Below, piece after piece: positions 34,605 to 45,120 of a DNA stretch of 64,000 nucleotides. The notes beneath the pieces were generated by a model, which saw nothing but the letters and a program-made list of their open reading frames with translations, ran no database searches and was not told the origin of the DNA. The stretch is from NCBI RefSeq assembly GCF_900094595.1, contig NZ_FMAD01000001.1:496001-560000 (forward strand), written 5' to 3'. The first letter of the stretch is position 1; every line of letters starts with the position of its first letter. The position numbers and the translations under genes are program-made. Source of the DNA: Cupriavidus alkaliphilus (lineage in GTDB: Bacteria; Pseudomonadota; Gammaproteobacteria; Burkholderiales; Burkholderiaceae).

Positions 34605-35045
34605 ATGGACGCCAAAGACCAGCTTTCCTCCGCCGGCCTGCCGGACCACCTGCACCTGGGCGAACCGGTCACCGACGCCACCCACGCCGAGTTCGTGCAG
34701 CTGCTGGCGGCGGTCGCCAGCGCCGCCGACGACGCTTTCCTGGCGGCGATGGACGCATGGATCGACCACACCCGCCATCATTTCGCCCAGGAAGAGCAGT
34801 GGATGGAAGCCATGGGCTTCGGCCCGCGCCATTGCCACGCGGGCGAGCACCAGCAGGTGCTGGCGGTGGCCGTCGCGGTGCGCGACAAGGTGCACAGCGA
34901 TGCCGAGTTCCAGCTTGGCCGCCGGCTGGTGGCCGAGCTGTCAGGCTGGTTCGACCATCACGTCAAGTCGATGGACGCGATGATGGTCGAGCATATGCGC
35001 GAGAACGGCTTCACGCTGATCGAAGGCCCCGCCACGGCGGCGTGA
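34605..35045 (+). CDS. Hemerythrin-domain protein
   Basis: Protein of 146 residues with the four-helix hemerythrin iron pattern: a His in 'DATHAEF', 'HTRHHFAQEEQWM' (His and Glu), 'HCHAGEHQQVL', and 'WFDHHVKSMDAMM' (His and Asp). These supply the di-iron ligands of bacteriohemerythrins, which bind O2 or act in oxygen, NO or iron homeostasis. No fused signalling domain is present. The start at 34605 is the first ATG of the conserved region. Confidence 0.88.
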   Translation: MDAKDQLSSAGLPDHLHLGEPVTDATHAEFVQLLAAVASAADDAFLAAMDAWIDHTRHHFAQEEQWMEAMGFGPRHCHAGEHQQVLAVAVAVRDKVHSDAEFQLGRRLVAELSGWFDHHVKSMDAMMVEHMRENGFTLIEGPATAA

Positions 35046-35063
35046 TCGCCGCCGGCGTGGCGC

Positions 35064-35441
35064 TCAGGCCTGGCGCGCCGCGTCGCGGTCGATCACCACG
35101 AAGTATTTGCGCACCGGGTCCAGCACCTGGAACACGCCGGTAAAGCCGCCCGGGATCACGCAGGCATCGCCGGGGCCGAATTCGCTGGCATGGCCGCTGT
35201 CGTCGCTGATGCGGATGCGGCCGCTGATGACGTGGAAGAACTCTTCCTTGCCCGCCGGGAAGGCGATGCGCCACGCGCCCGGCTCGCACGCCCAGATACC
35301 GCAATCGAAATCGCCATGCTGCGCGCTGTAGTGCGTCCAGGTGGTGCGGTCCGGATTGCCCGACACCAGCCGGTCGGGGCGCGGACGGTCGTGGCTGGGG
35401 GCGGGTTCGGTCTTGAAGTCGATCAGGCGGGGCGCGGTCAT
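35064..35441 (-). CDS. Cupin-domain protein (DUF861 type)
   Basis: Protein of 125 residues forming a single small cupin barrel. Marks are 'WTHYSAQHGDFDCGIWACEPG', 'EEFFHVISGRIRI' (the cupin 'motif 1' region with one His) and 'FGPGDACVIPGGFTGVFQVL'. Most DUF861 proteins are of unknown function; some are in amino-acid or polyamine catabolism. It starts at 35441; upstream extension overlaps cnoX without support. Convergent with the hemerythrin gene. Confidence 0.78.
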   Translation of the reverse strand: MTAPRLIDFKTEPAPSHDRPRPDRLVSGNPDRTTWTHYSAQHGDFDCGIWACEPGAWRIAFPAGKEEFFHVISGRIRISDDSGHASEFGPGDACVIPGGFTGVFQVLDPVRKYFVVIDRDAARQA

Positions 35442-35509
35442 GGCAGCGGGCGAATCGGTGATGCGGAACTGGGAATCCGCCAGTCTACCGCGCCGGGCCC
35501 GCATCGCCG

Positions 35510-36361
35510 TCAGTTCAGCGACGTGCTCAGCTGGCGGCGCCAGCGCGACACCACCTCGGGCCGGTCGGCCAGCATCTCGAATACCGACAGCATGGTGCGG
35601 CGGCCGATATCGTCCTCGAAGCCGCGGTCGGTGCGCACGATCGCCAGCAGCTGTTCCAGCGCCGGCTCGTACTGCTGCTGCGCGATCATCAGCCGCGCCA
35701 GGTCCAGGCGCGCGCCGAGGTCGCGCGGATCGGCGTCGATGCGACCGGCCAGGGTGGCCGCGTCGGGCAGGCCGGCGGCGTTCTCCATCGCATCGATGCG
35801 CGTGCGCAGCGCGCCGTAGCCATCTTCCTGTTCCGCGCGTGGCGACAGCGCCGCGAACTCGGCCCTGGCCCGGTCGATGGCGTTGCCGTCCAGCAGGAAG
35901 CTGATATAGGCCAGGCGCGGGGCATCGGATTCCGGATCCGCCGCGATCGCGTCGGCGAACAGGGTCTCGGCGCCGTCGCGGTTGCCCGCGGCGGCCAGTT
36001 CCAGCGCGTGGGCCAGCGGCGAGCCGGCCTGGGCCTGGCCTGGCGCCAGCCGGCCCAGGAACTCGCGCAGGCCCGATTCCGGCAGCACGCCGATGAACTG
36101 GTCCACCGCCTGGCCGTCGGCAATCGCCACCACATGCGGAATGCTGCGCACGCCGAAGTGCGCGGCCAGTTCCTGGTTCTCGTCGACATTGACCTTGACC
36201 AGCTTCCACTGACCGTCCGCCTCGGCTTCCAGGCGTTCCAGCATCGGGCCCAGGGTGCGGCAGGGGCCGCACCACGGGGCCCAGAAATCGACCAGCACGG
36301 GTGCCTGGCGCGAGGCGTCGATCACTTCGGTTTCAAAATTCTGCAGGGTGACGTCGCTCAT
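35510..36361 (-). CDS. cnoX: Thioredoxin-TPR protein CnoX (YbbN)
   Basis: Protein of 283 residues. An N-terminal thioredoxin fold (about 1-108) has an intact 'WAPWCGPCRTLGPML' with Cys31 and Cys34, and the cis-Pro in 'VRSIPHVVAIADGQ'. TPR-like helices fill the C-terminal half ('AHALELAAAGNRDGAETLF' and onward). E. coli CnoX has lost the CxxC and acts as a holdase that passes clients to GroEL and DnaK; homologues with CGPC, like this one, may also be redox-active. Upstream lies the divergent acyl-CoA ligase promoter. Confidence 0.88.
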   Translation of the reverse strand: MSDVTLQNFETEVIDASRQAPVLVDFWAPWCGPCRTLGPMLERLEAEADGQWKLVKVNVDENQELAAHFGVRSIPHVVAIADGQAVDQFIGVLPESGLREFLGRLAPGQAQAGSPLAHALELAAAGNRDGAETLFADAIAADPESDAPRLAYISFLLDGNAIDRARAEFAALSPRAEQEDGYGALRTRIDAMENAAGLPDAATLAGRIDADPRDLGARLDLARLMIAQQQYEPALEQLLAIVRTDRGFEDDIGRRTMLSVFEMLADRPEVVSRWRRQLSTSLN

Positions 36362-36479
36362 GGGGAATCCTGGACGGGAGAAAGATGGGGGAATCGATAT
36401 CCCCTATTGTGAGGGCGAAGGCGCCGAATGCAACGCCCGTTGCCGCGGGTGCACCGTCGCCGTCCGGGAAGTCACCCGG

Positions 36480-36509
36480 TTGAAAATAGAACGATCGTTC
36501 GGTTATAGT
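36480..36509 (+). promoter_or_regulatory. Promoter with palindromic operator in the spacer
   Basis: -35 TTGAAA (36480-36485) and -10 TATAGT (36504-36509) are 18 bp apart. The spacer contains the perfect 12-bp palindrome GAACGATCGTTC (36489-36500). A repressor bound there would block RNA polymerase. TetR-family fatty-acid regulators often use such sites, but no tetR gene is adjacent. Confidence 0.72.
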
Positions 36510-36559
36510 CCTTGACCATACGACAGACCCGGTCCGCGAGACCGCACAGGAGACCCTTC

Positions 36560-38275
36560 ATGCCGAACCCCGCCCGCCCGCATTTCCAGTTCTGGCCAAA
36601 GCGCCTGCCGCCCGCCATCGTGCTGCCGGAAACGTCGCTGTGGGCCAACCTGGAGGTCTCGGCGCTGCGCTATGCCGACAAGGCCGCGATCCGCTATTTC
36701 GGCAACGCCATCAGCTTCCGTGAGCTGCAGGCCCAGGCCACCGCGCTGGCCGGCTGGCTGCAGCAGCAGGCGGGCGTGAAGAAGGGCGACCGGGTGCTGC
36801 TGTACATGCAGAACTGCCCGCAGTTCATCGTCAGCTACTACGCCATCCTGCGCGCCGACGCGGTGGTGGTGCCGGTCAACCCGATGAACCGCGCCGAGGA
36901 GTTCAAGCACTACGTCACCGACGCCCAGGCGCGCGTGGCCATCTTCACCGCCGATCTTGCCGCCGGCGTCGAGCAGGCGCAGGCCGAGCTGGAACCGGCG
37001 CAGCGCCTGCAACACCTGCTGGTGACCCAATACGCCGACGCGCTGCCGCCGGCCCACGAACATCCGGAAGACGCGCCGCCGGCCTGGCTGACCACGCCGC
37101 ATCCGTTGCCCGCGGGCGCCACCGCCTGGGCCGACGCGCTGGGCGCGGGCCTGCAGCCGGGGCCGCATACCGCCGGCCCGGACGACATGGCGGTGATGCC
37201 GTACACCTCGGGCACCACCGGCTTTCCCAAGGGCTGCATCCACACCCACCGCTCGGTGATGCACAACATCGTCGGCGGCGCGACCTGGTCGGGCTCGGGC
37301 GCGGAGTCGGTGGTGCTGTCGGTGCTGCCGCTGTTCCATGTCACCGGCATGCAGTACGGCATGAACGGGCCGATCTACAGCGGCGCCACCGTGGTGATGC
37401 TGCCGCGCTGGGACCGCGAAGTGGCGGGGCGCCTGATCTCGCGCTACCAGGTCACGCACTGGACCAATATCCCGACCATGGTGATCGACTTCCTGGCCAG
37501 CCCCAACCTGGCTGAGTTCGACCTGTCGAGCCTGCGCTATATCGGCGGCGGCGGTGCGGCCATGCCGCAAGCGGTGGCCGAGCGCCTGCGCGAGCAGTTC
37601 GGGCTGAATTACCTGGAGGGCTACGGGCTGTCCGAGACCATGGCGCCGACCCACAGCAACCCGTCGGACCGGCCCAAGCTGCAGTGCCTGGGCGTGCCGA
37701 CCTTCAACACCGACGCGCGCGTGATCGACCCGGTCACGCTGAAGGAGCTGCCGCCCAACGAGATCGGCGAGATCATCGTCAGCGGGCCGCAGGTGTTCAA
37801 GGGCTACTGGGGCAAGGAGGATGCCACGCGCGAGGCCTTCATCGAATTCGAGGGCAAGACCTTCTTCCGCACCGGCGACCTGGGCCGCATGGACGAAGAG
37901 GGCTATTACTTCATCACCGACCGGCTCAAGCGCATGATCAATGCGTCGGGCTTCAAGGTGTGGCCGGCCGAGGTCGAGAACCTGCTGTACAAGCACCCCG
38001 ACGTGCAGGAGGCCTGCATCATCGGCACCCGTGACCCGTACCGCGGCGAGACCGTCAAGGCGGTGGTGGTGCTGCGCGCCCATGCCAGGGGCAAGACCAC
38101 GCCGGAGCAGATCATCGACTGGGCCAAGGACAATATGGCTGCCTACAAGTATCCGCGCGTTGTCGAATTCGTCGACGCGCTGCCGAAGTCGGGCACCGGC
38201 AAGGTGATGTGGCGCCATCTGCAGGAAAGCGAGAACGCGCGCAATCCGGCCGCAGGCGCGGCGCCGGCGGCCTGA
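36560..38275 (+). CDS. Long-chain fatty-acid--CoA ligase
   Basis: Protein of 571 residues; the start at 36560 has an AGGAGA ribosome site. ANL-family enzyme with 'MPYTSGTTGFPKGCIHTHRS' (AMP P-loop), 'YLEGYGLSETMAPTHSNPSD', 'FFRTGDLGRMDEEGYYFITD', the hinge 'RLKRMINASGFKVWPAEVEN' and the C-terminal 'LPKSGTGKVMWRHLQ' lysine. It activates medium or long fatty acids for beta-oxidation or lipid synthesis. No other beta-oxidation gene adjoins it. Expression is likely under the palindrome-containing promoter 50 bp upstream. Confidence 0.88.
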   Translation: MPNPARPHFQFWPKRLPPAIVLPETSLWANLEVSALRYADKAAIRYFGNAISFRELQAQATALAGWLQQQAGVKKGDRVLLYMQNCPQFIVSYYAILRADAVVVPVNPMNRAEEFKHYVTDAQARVAIFTADLAAGVEQAQAELEPAQRLQHLLVTQYADALPPAHEHPEDAPPAWLTTPHPLPAGATAWADALGAGLQPGPHTAGPDDMAVMPYTSGTTGFPKGCIHTHRSVMHNIVGGATWSGSGAESVVLSVLPLFHVTGMQYGMNGPIYSGATVVMLPRWDREVAGRLISRYQVTHWTNIPTMVIDFLASPNLAEFDLSSLRYIGGGGAAMPQAVAERLREQFGLNYLEGYGLSETMAPTHSNPSDRPKLQCLGVPTFNTDARVIDPVTLKELPPNEIGEIIVSGPQVFKGYWGKEDATREAFIEFEGKTFFRTGDLGRMDEEGYYFITDRLKRMINASGFKVWPAEVENLLYKHPDVQEACIIGTRDPYRGETVKAVVVLRAHARGKTTPEQIIDWAKDNMAAYKYPRVVEFVDALPKSGTGKVMWRHLQESENARNPAAGAAPAA

Positions 38276-38294
38276 GTCCGCGGGCCTGGGCATG

Positions 38295-38326
38295 AAAAAA
38301 GGCTGGTCGCCCGACCAGCCTTTTTT
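38295..38326. terminator. Bidirectional terminator
   Basis: AAAAAAGGCTGGTCG, a CC loop and CGACCAGCCTTTTTT form a perfect stem with A- and T-runs on both sides. It serves the acyl-CoA ligase gene (+) and the convergent ankyrin gene (-). Confidence 0.95.
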
Positions 38327-38345
38327 CTTTCTGCGTGTTCCGGGC

Positions 38346-39155
38346 TCAATGCCCGCGCACCCGCATCAGCATCTTCACCATGGTCTTGTAGCCCCGTTGG
38401 CGCGCATGGCGCGTGGGTGTCACGCCTTCACGGTCGGCCAGGTTGGCGTCGGCGCCCGCATCCAGCAGCAGCTGCACCGTATCCTCGTAGCGCGCGCTGC
38501 CGTCGCCCAGGATCACCGCCTCCAGCAGCGCGGTCCAGCCCAGGTCGTTGACGTGGTCGACGGCGATGCCGGCCTTGAGCAGCAGCTTTACCACTTCCAC
38601 ATGGCCCTGCTGGCTGGCCACGATCAGCGCGGTGCCATGGTAGCGGTCGGTGCTGGCGAGGTCGGCGCCGTGCGCCAGCGCCAGCCGCACCATGTCGGCC
38701 TGGCCGGTGGCGGCGGCCAGCAGGAACGGGCTGTTGGCATCGGCGTCCTTCAGGTTGACGTCGGCGCCGGCCAGCATCAGCGTGCGCGCGACCTCGGTGC
38801 GGCGGTTCTGCACGGCCGCCAGCAGCGCGCTGCGGCCCTGCTCGTCGGCGGCGCGGGCCGAGGCACCCGCGGCCAGCAGGCGCGACACCAGGACCTGGTC
38901 GCCGGCGCTGGCGGCGGTGATCAGGTTGCGGTCGAGCGTGCTGATGGCGTCGCGGCCAGCCAGTCCGCGGGGCGCCTGCGTGGCGGGGCCGCGCGGCGGG
39001 CGCGCCGCGGGCGGGTTGGCCGCACCGCCGGCGGGACGCGCCGCCAGGGTCTGGCTGCCCTGCGCCGCCAGCAGGCCGCCGCCCATCAGCAAGCCCATCA
39101 GCCCCAGCAACTCATTGAGTGCCTGTCTGCGGGTGCGGGCGGCGGGGCGCGTCAT
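38346..39155 (-). CDS. Ankyrin-repeat protein, probably exported
   Basis: Protein of 269 residues. A Tat-like or Sec-like N-terminus ('TRRQALNELLGLMGLLMGGG') precedes a Pro/Ala-rich linker (about 40-65), then four or five ankyrin repeats ('LITAASAGDQVLVSRLLAAG', 'ALLAAVQNRRTEVARTLMLA', 'PFLLAAATGQADMVRLALAH', 'ALIVASQQGHVEVVKLLLKA'). Ankyrin repeats bind proteins; the partner is unknown. It is 17 bp downstream of the chaC-like gene on the same strand and is likely co-transcribed. Confidence 0.83.
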   Translation of the reverse strand: MTRPAARTRRQALNELLGLMGLLMGGGLLAAQGSQTLAARPAGGAANPPAARPPRGPATQAPRGLAGRDAISTLDRNLITAASAGDQVLVSRLLAAGASARAADEQGRSALLAAVQNRRTEVARTLMLAGADVNLKDADANSPFLLAAATGQADMVRLALAHGADLASTDRYHGTALIVASQQGHVEVVKLLLKAGIAVDHVNDLGWTALLEAVILGDGSARYEDTVQLLLDAGADANLADREGVTPTRHARQRGYKTMVKMLMRVRGH

Positions 39156-39172
39156 GGCGGCAGCTCCTGGGC

Positions 39173-39928
39173 TCAGACGGTTTCGTGAGGGCTGGCCGGC
39201 AACGCGAGGTTGTCCGGCGCCTGGGCGGCAGGTTCGGCGGCGGGTTCGGCGGCATCTCCCGCCTGCAGCTGGCGCCAGAGCCGCCCGAGGTAGGGATCGT
39301 CGACACCGTTGGTGGCCAGCCCAAGCAGGGTTTGCTGCAGGTATTCGCGAGCCGGGCCGTACAGGCCGGCCGCGTGGCGCAGCCGTTCCACCACGCTGGC
39401 GTCAGGCAGCCGGCCGGCGTAGGCCTCGTGGGAACGGTTCATGACGAAGGCCAGCGCGCGCTGTTCCGGCGCGCCGGCGGCGCCGACGCGGATGCGCAGC
39501 CAGCGCGGATGGTAGGCGCCGGTCAGCATCTCGCGCCGCCACAGCACGCGGAACTCCTGCTCGACCACATGGCTGGGCACGCGGAACACCATGCCGTGGC
39601 AGCAGCCGCCGCGGTCCAGTCCGAGCACCAGCCCGGGATTGTCCCAGGTACCGCGGTTGATGCGGGAATAGAGGTAGAAGCCGCGGTGGTAGCCGTGCAC
39701 CGTGGCGCGCTGGCGCTCGGTGTGCACCACCATCGGGTTCCAGATCAGCGAGCCGTAGCCGAATACCCAGACATCGCCGCCCAGCGCGGGATCGTCGGGG
39801 CGGCGCGCCAGCGTATCGGCCAGCGATTGCTCCAGCGCGGCCTCGGGCAACAGCGAGGACGCAACCGGAGTGCTGCACAGCGAGGTGCGCAGCCGGTCGG
39901 ATTCGAGGTCCTGTCGCGTAATGCCCAT
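39173..39928 (-). CDS. chaC: Gamma-glutamylcyclotransferase, ChaC type
   Basis: Protein of 251 residues from the ATG at 39928; starts further upstream would add a Pro/Ala-rich leader. The family entry motif 'WVFGYGSLIWNPMV' (glycine-rich substrate loop), 'GYHRGFYLYSRINRGTWDNP' and 'VVEQEFRVLWRREM' identify the ChaC fold. These cytosolic enzymes split glutathione to 5-oxoproline and Cys-Gly. Extra Ala/Pro-rich residues follow the domain. It precedes the ankyrin gene by 17 bp. Confidence 0.86.
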   Translation of the reverse strand: MGITRQDLESDRLRTSLCSTPVASSLLPEAALEQSLADTLARRPDDPALGGDVWVFGYGSLIWNPMVVHTERQRATVHGYHRGFYLYSRINRGTWDNPGLVLGLDRGGCCHGMVFRVPSHVVEQEFRVLWRREMLTGAYHPRWLRIRVGAAGAPEQRALAFVMNRSHEAYAGRLPDASVVERLRHAAGLYGPAREYLQQTLLGLATNGVDDPYLGRLWRQLQAGDAAEPAAEPAAQAPDNLALPASPHETV

Positions 39929-40184
39929 GCTGCAAGCATAAATCAAAGCAGCGGCCCGGGCGGGCCGGGGAAATGCCACAAGTGGCACTTTTGTTCGGAA
40001 TTGTCCGAGTCAGCGGTCCGGGTGTGGGTGCCAGACAACGGTCCGGGCCGCGTGGTGCCGCTGCTGCTCGCCGTGGCCGTGCGCCGCCCATCCTTGTCGG
40101 TGGTCAGCCCGGCGCGAATTGCGCGCCGCTGGCGCCGCCGAGTCCTTACAATGGGGCCTCAATCCAACCCAGGGGGAACCTGCG

Positions 40185-40505
40185 ATGGCACGTACGCTTA
40201 CGGTGGTGTTCGGCAGCGGCAAGGAATATGACTTCACGATCGGCACGGACGAGCTGGCCGCGGTCACCGAGGATGCCGCCTGGCGCTGGTTCGACCGGGA
40301 ATACACCGAGCTTGACTGCCAGGCATCGAGCCCGGTGGGCAAGGTGCTGGTGATCGACAAGATCCTGAATGTCGCCAAGTTCTCGGGGGAAGCGCGCTTT
40401 TCCGGCGATGCTGTCTGGGCGCAGGACTATGCGCGCCATGCGGCGCGGCTGCTGGACCGGGACAAGGTCCGCGTCGATGTCGGCAACGCCGCCATCGGCT
40501 TCTGA
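40185..40505 (+). CDS. Small conserved protein of unknown function
   Basis: Protein of 106 residues with a ribosome site (AGGGGGA) seven bases before the ATG. I recognise no domain. It is soluble, acidic to neutral, with short beta-prone segments ('ARTLTVVFGSGKEYDFTIG', 'KVLVIDKILNVAKFSG') and a helical region near 75-90. Normal codon use and a good start argue that it is real. It is convergent with the FKBP gene and separated from it by a compound hairpin. Confidence 0.65.
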   Translation: MARTLTVVFGSGKEYDFTIGTDELAAVTEDAAWRWFDREYTELDCQASSPVGKVLVIDKILNVAKFSGEARFSGDAVWAQDYARHAARLLDRDKVRVDVGNAAIGF

Positions 40506-40538
40506 GAGCGCCCGGGCAGGGCGCCCGGGCTGAACACT

Positions 40539-40589
40539 CCGGCCGGGACGCCGCTCCTGCTGGCGCGGGAGCGGCGTGGCGCCGGCCGG
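40539..40589. terminator. Compound hairpin between convergent genes
   Basis: ACGCCGCTCC (40548-40557) pairs perfectly with GGAGCGGCGT (40568-40577), and an outer CCGGCC/GGCCGG pair (40539-40544 and 40584-40589) extends it. A GCGCCCGGGC direct repeat lies just before. No T-run; probably a shared 3' end structure. Confidence 0.5.
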
Positions 40590-40599
40590 GATCGTCTTC

Positions 40600-40947
40600 T
40601 TAAACTGCCAGCAGTTCCACTTCAAACAGCAGCGTCGCGTTGGGCGGGATCACGCCGCCGGCGCCGCGCGCGCCGTAGCCCAGGTCGGCCGGGATCACCA
40701 GGCGGCGCACGCCACCAACCTTCATGCCCTGCACGCCCTCGTCCCAGCCGCGGATCACATGGCCGGCGCCCAGCGGGAACACGAACGGGTCGTTGCGGTC
40801 CTTGCTCGAATCGAACTTGCGGCCGGCCTGGCCGTTCTCGTACAGCCAGCCGGTGTAGTGCACGGTGACATGCTTGCCGGCGGTGGCTTCGGCGCCGGAG
40901 CCGACGGTGGTGTCTTCGTATTGCAGGCCAGAGGGCGTGGTTTGCAT
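40600..40947 (-). CDS. FKBP-type peptidyl-prolyl isomerase
   Basis: Protein of 115 residues, a single FKBP domain without signal peptide. The segments '[20 protein letters not shown]', '[20 protein letters not shown]' and '[20 protein letters not shown]' carry the conserved aromatic and Asp residues of the active pocket. It catalyses cis-trans isomerisation of X-Pro bonds in the cytoplasm. It is 62 bp after yaeQ on the same strand. Confidence 0.94.
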   Translation of the reverse strand: MQTTPSGLQYEDTTVGSGAEATAGKHVTVHYTGWLYENGQAGRKFDSSKDRNDPFVFPLGAGHVIRGWDEGVQGMKVGGVRRLVIPADLGYGARGAGGVIPPNATLLFEVELLAV

Positions 40948-41009
40948 GGCGTTGTTTCCTTGCGATGGAAAAGACGTGGACAGGGAAGATGAGCGCAGCG
41001 CCGCTGCGC

Positions 41010-41558
41010 TCAGGCTTGGGCGCGCTGGAGCACTTCCAGCGTCAGTTGTACGTTGCGATCGTCGTCGGCCACCCAGATATCGCCGTCCTGGATCGTCGCC
41101 GACAGGCGCATGGCGCGCTGCGCCAGCGCGGCCAGCGCGTCGACGGCCTCTGCCGGGACATTGTAGACGGTGACGTTGCGCAGCTTGCCGGCCTTGCCCG
41201 CCATGCCCTTCCACCACTCGCGCGCGCTCGCGGCATTGTAGGTGTAGACGGTCACGCGCTCGGCGCGGGCCGCGGCGCGTTTCAGGCGGGCTTCGTCGGG
41301 CTGGCCCAGCTCGACCCAATGGGCGATGTCGCCGGTCAGGCGCTTGTCCCACAAGTCGGGCTCATCGGGTTCGTCGAGGCCGCGGGTAAAGGCCAGGGTT
41401 TCGCTGGCTTCGCAGGCAAAGGCCAGCAGGCGCACCATCATGCGCGCGTCGTTCTCGGACGGGTGCTGGGCGATGGTCAGGCTGTGGCTGCCGTAATAAG
41501 GCCGGTCCATGTCCGACACGGACAGTTCGGCCTTGAAGATGGTGGATTTGAGCGCCAT
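41010..41558 (-). CDS. yaeQ: YaeQ family protein
   Basis: Protein of 182 residues. The start '[20 protein letters not shown]', then '[20 protein letters not shown]' and '[20 protein letters not shown]' are YaeQ-specific. The fold resembles PD-(D/E)xK nucleases, though a cellular role is not firmly known. It was once proposed as an RfaH-like suppressor in E. coli. Upstream of the FKBP gene and probably in one transcript with it. Confidence 0.9.
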   Translation of the reverse strand: MALKSTIFKAELSVSDMDRPYYGSHSLTIAQHPSENDARMMVRLLAFACEASETLAFTRGLDEPDEPDLWDKRLTGDIAHWVELGQPDEARLKRAAARAERVTVYTYNAASAREWWKGMAGKAGKLRNVTVYNVPAEAVDALAALAQRAMRLSATIQDGDIWVADDDRNVQLTLEVLQRAQA

Positions 41559-41655
41559 GAGGTGAGGTGAGCGGCAGGCGCCCCGGGCTGGGGTGCGTAC
41601 GACGCAAAAGGCCGCATCATACGCGATTCAACGCCGGCAATTCAAAGCCGGCGCC

Positions 41656-41964
41656 TCAGCGCTTGCGGTATTCCTTCAGGTAGAAGCGCAGCAGCGCCGA
41701 GGCCAGCAGGGTGCCGAGGAAGGCCGCCGCCACCAGCAGCGCCTGGCCCGGCGGGGTATCGATCTGGCCGGCCAGGCCGAGGCGGAACAGCCAGGTGCCG
41801 ACCATCATCGCCAGGAACGGCATCAGCAGTGCGCCGCGCCCGTAGGTGCGCACTGCCCACAGCGGGAAGCGGCGCAGGAAGTCGCCCGGAATGCTGCAGG
41901 CCAGGCAGGCTCCGGCAGCCGCCAGCGCGGCGGCCACGATGTCGCCGGAATGAATCTCGAACAT
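41656..41964 (-). CDS. Small inner-membrane protein
   Basis: Protein of 102 residues with three hydrophobic segments (about 8-28, 40-62 and 72-92) and a basic C-terminus ('RFYLKEYRKR'). No known domain is recognised. The ATG at 41964 has a weak GAGAC ribosome site; a start at 41988 would add eight Arg-rich residues. It stands between the YceI gene (same strand, next downstream to the right) and yaeQ. Confidence 0.65.
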   Translation of the reverse strand: MFEIHSGDIVAAALAAAGACLACSIPGDFLRRFPLWAVRTYGRGALLMPFLAMMVGTWLFRLGLAGQIDTPPGQALLVAAAFLGTLLASALLRFYLKEYRKR

Positions 41965-42077
41965 GGTCTCTGTCTCGCGTCGCCGCACACGCGCACGAAG
42001 CGTGGCAGGGATTTTGCAAAGCGCTGATTCTACAAGAGAAATTTGTGGCGCAGGTGACGAGTAGGGTAAGCGCGGGG

Positions 42078-42671
42078 TCAGCGCGGAAGGCTTGCCGCAG
42101 GCGATGCCTCGACCGCCACTTGCAGCGTCACGATGTCGCCGACCTCGGGCAGGAAGCGGGTCATGCCGAAGGCACTGCGCGGCACTTCGGCGCGGAAGTC
42201 GCCGCCGCAGACCTGCCGTCGCACGCCGAACAGCGTGACCTCGCCGCAGCGGAAGCGCTCCGCCAGCAGGCGCACGGGCCGGGTCACCCCATGCAGCGTC
42301 AGTTCGCCTTCCACGGCAGTGAGGTGGCCGGCTTCAGACAGGAACCGGTCGGCGCGCAGCCGCGCCACCGGGTGCTCGGCAATATCGAAGAATTGCGCCG
42401 AGCGCAGCACGCCGTCCAGCGTGCGGTTGCCGGTATCGACCGAGCCCAGGTCCACGGTCACGTCGATTGCGCCGGCGCCGCTGTCCGCGTCATAGACCAG
42501 GCGGCCGTCGATCTTGCCGAAGCGCCCGCGCACCGAACTGCGTTCGAAATGGCTGGCCGAGAAATAGACGGTGGTATGGGCCGGATCCAGGGTGTACTCG
42601 ACCGGCGCCGCGTGGGCGGCAGGGATGCCGAGGGCGGCCATCAGTACCAGCGCGCGCAGGGCCATGGGCAT
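42078..42671 (-). CDS. YceI family periplasmic protein
   Basis: Protein of 197 residues. A signal peptide 'MALRALVLMAALGIPAAHA' is followed by the lipocalin-like YceI barrel: 'TLDPAHTTVYFSASHFERSS', 'GRFGKIDGRLVYDADSGAGA', 'HPVARLRADRF' and 'ELTLHGVTRPVRL'. YceI proteins bind isoprenoid-like lipids and are periplasmic. The ATG (42671) overlaps the stop of the MAPEG gene (TGATG), so the two are coupled. A second ATG two codons later is possible. Confidence 0.88.
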   Translation of the reverse strand: MPMALRALVLMAALGIPAAHAAPVEYTLDPAHTTVYFSASHFERSSVRGRFGKIDGRLVYDADSGAGAIDVTVDLGSVDTGNRTLDGVLRSAQFFDIAEHPVARLRADRFLSEAGHLTAVEGELTLHGVTRPVRLLAERFRCGEVTLFGVRRQVCGGDFRAEVPRSAFGMTRFLPEVGDIVTLQVAVEASPAASLPR

Positions 42672-43054
42672 CAGTGGACAAAGACCGGCAGCAGGAAGAT
42701 CCCCACCACCGTCAGGTAGCCGATGGTCCAGCACAGCGTGCGCAGGGTGGCGCGGTCGGTGATGTAGCACAGGGTGTAGAGCACGCGCACCGCGATAAAG
42801 GCCATCGCCAGTTCGTCGACGCGGGCCTGCGGTGCCTGCAGGTAGGTGGCGCTCAGTACCGCCGCGGCAAAGAAGGGGAAGGCCTCGAAATGGTTGCGAT
42901 GCGCCAGGTCGGCGCGGCGTGCGCGGCCGGATTGCCGTTCCAGCCAGCCGCGCGGGTCATGGTTGTCATAGCCCGGCGCGCTGGCCTTGGCGATGGCCAC
43001 CGTCGCCAGCGGCAGGACGCCGGCCAGCAGCACGCACCAGAAAGCGATCGGCAT
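42671..43054 (-). CDS. MAPEG family membrane protein
   Basis: Protein of 127 residues with about four membrane helices. The MAPEG mark is 'QSGRARRADLAHRNHFEAFP', including the Asn-His-x-Glu-Ala-Phe core, followed by 'VRVLYTLCYITDRATLRTLC' (in part). Bacterial MAPEG proteins are poorly characterised relatives of microsomal glutathione transferases. I chose ATG 43054 over 43060 because the AAAGG site is better spaced from it. Coupled to YceI by a one-base overlap. Confidence 0.82.
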   Translation of the reverse strand: MPIAFWCVLLAGVLPLATVAIAKASAPGYDNHDPRGWLERQSGRARRADLAHRNHFEAFPFFAAAVLSATYLQAPQARVDELAMAFIAVRVLYTLCYITDRATLRTLCWTIGYLTVVGIFLLPVFVH

Positions 43055-43120
43055 AGTCATCCTTTCGGTTGCAGTGCCGGCGCCAGCCGCAATCGGCGGC
43101 GCGCCGGCCGGTCCGCGCGC

Positions 43121-43362
43121 TCAGGCGGAGACCACGCGGATCTCGATGCCCGCCAGGCCCACCACCTGCCCGGCGCGGATCTTCGCAGTCTTGCGCGATT
43201 CGGGCGCGCCGTCCACCGAGACCTCGCCGGCCGCGACCAGCGCCTTGCCGGCGCCGCCGCTGTCGCACACGCCCGCCAGCTTGAGCAGGTCATTGAGGGC
43301 GATGAACTCGCCCTCGAGCGGGAAGGTGATGGTCTGCACCGTTGCCTTGCCAGGTTTGGCCA

Positions 43363-43363
<1 letters not shown>
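43121..43363 (-). CDS. S4-domain RNA-binding protein (YbcJ-like)
   Basis: Protein of 80 residues consisting almost only of an S4 RNA-binding fold: 'FIALNDLLKLAGVCDSGGAG', 'LVAAGEVSVDGAPESRKTAK' and 'IRAGQVVGLAGIEIRVVSA'. YbcJ-type proteins bind structured RNA, probably rRNA or tRNA. Its ATG overlaps the glnS stop (TGATG at 43361-43365), so it is translationally coupled to the tRNA synthetase. Confidence 0.85.
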
Positions 43364-45120
<1,757 letters not shown>

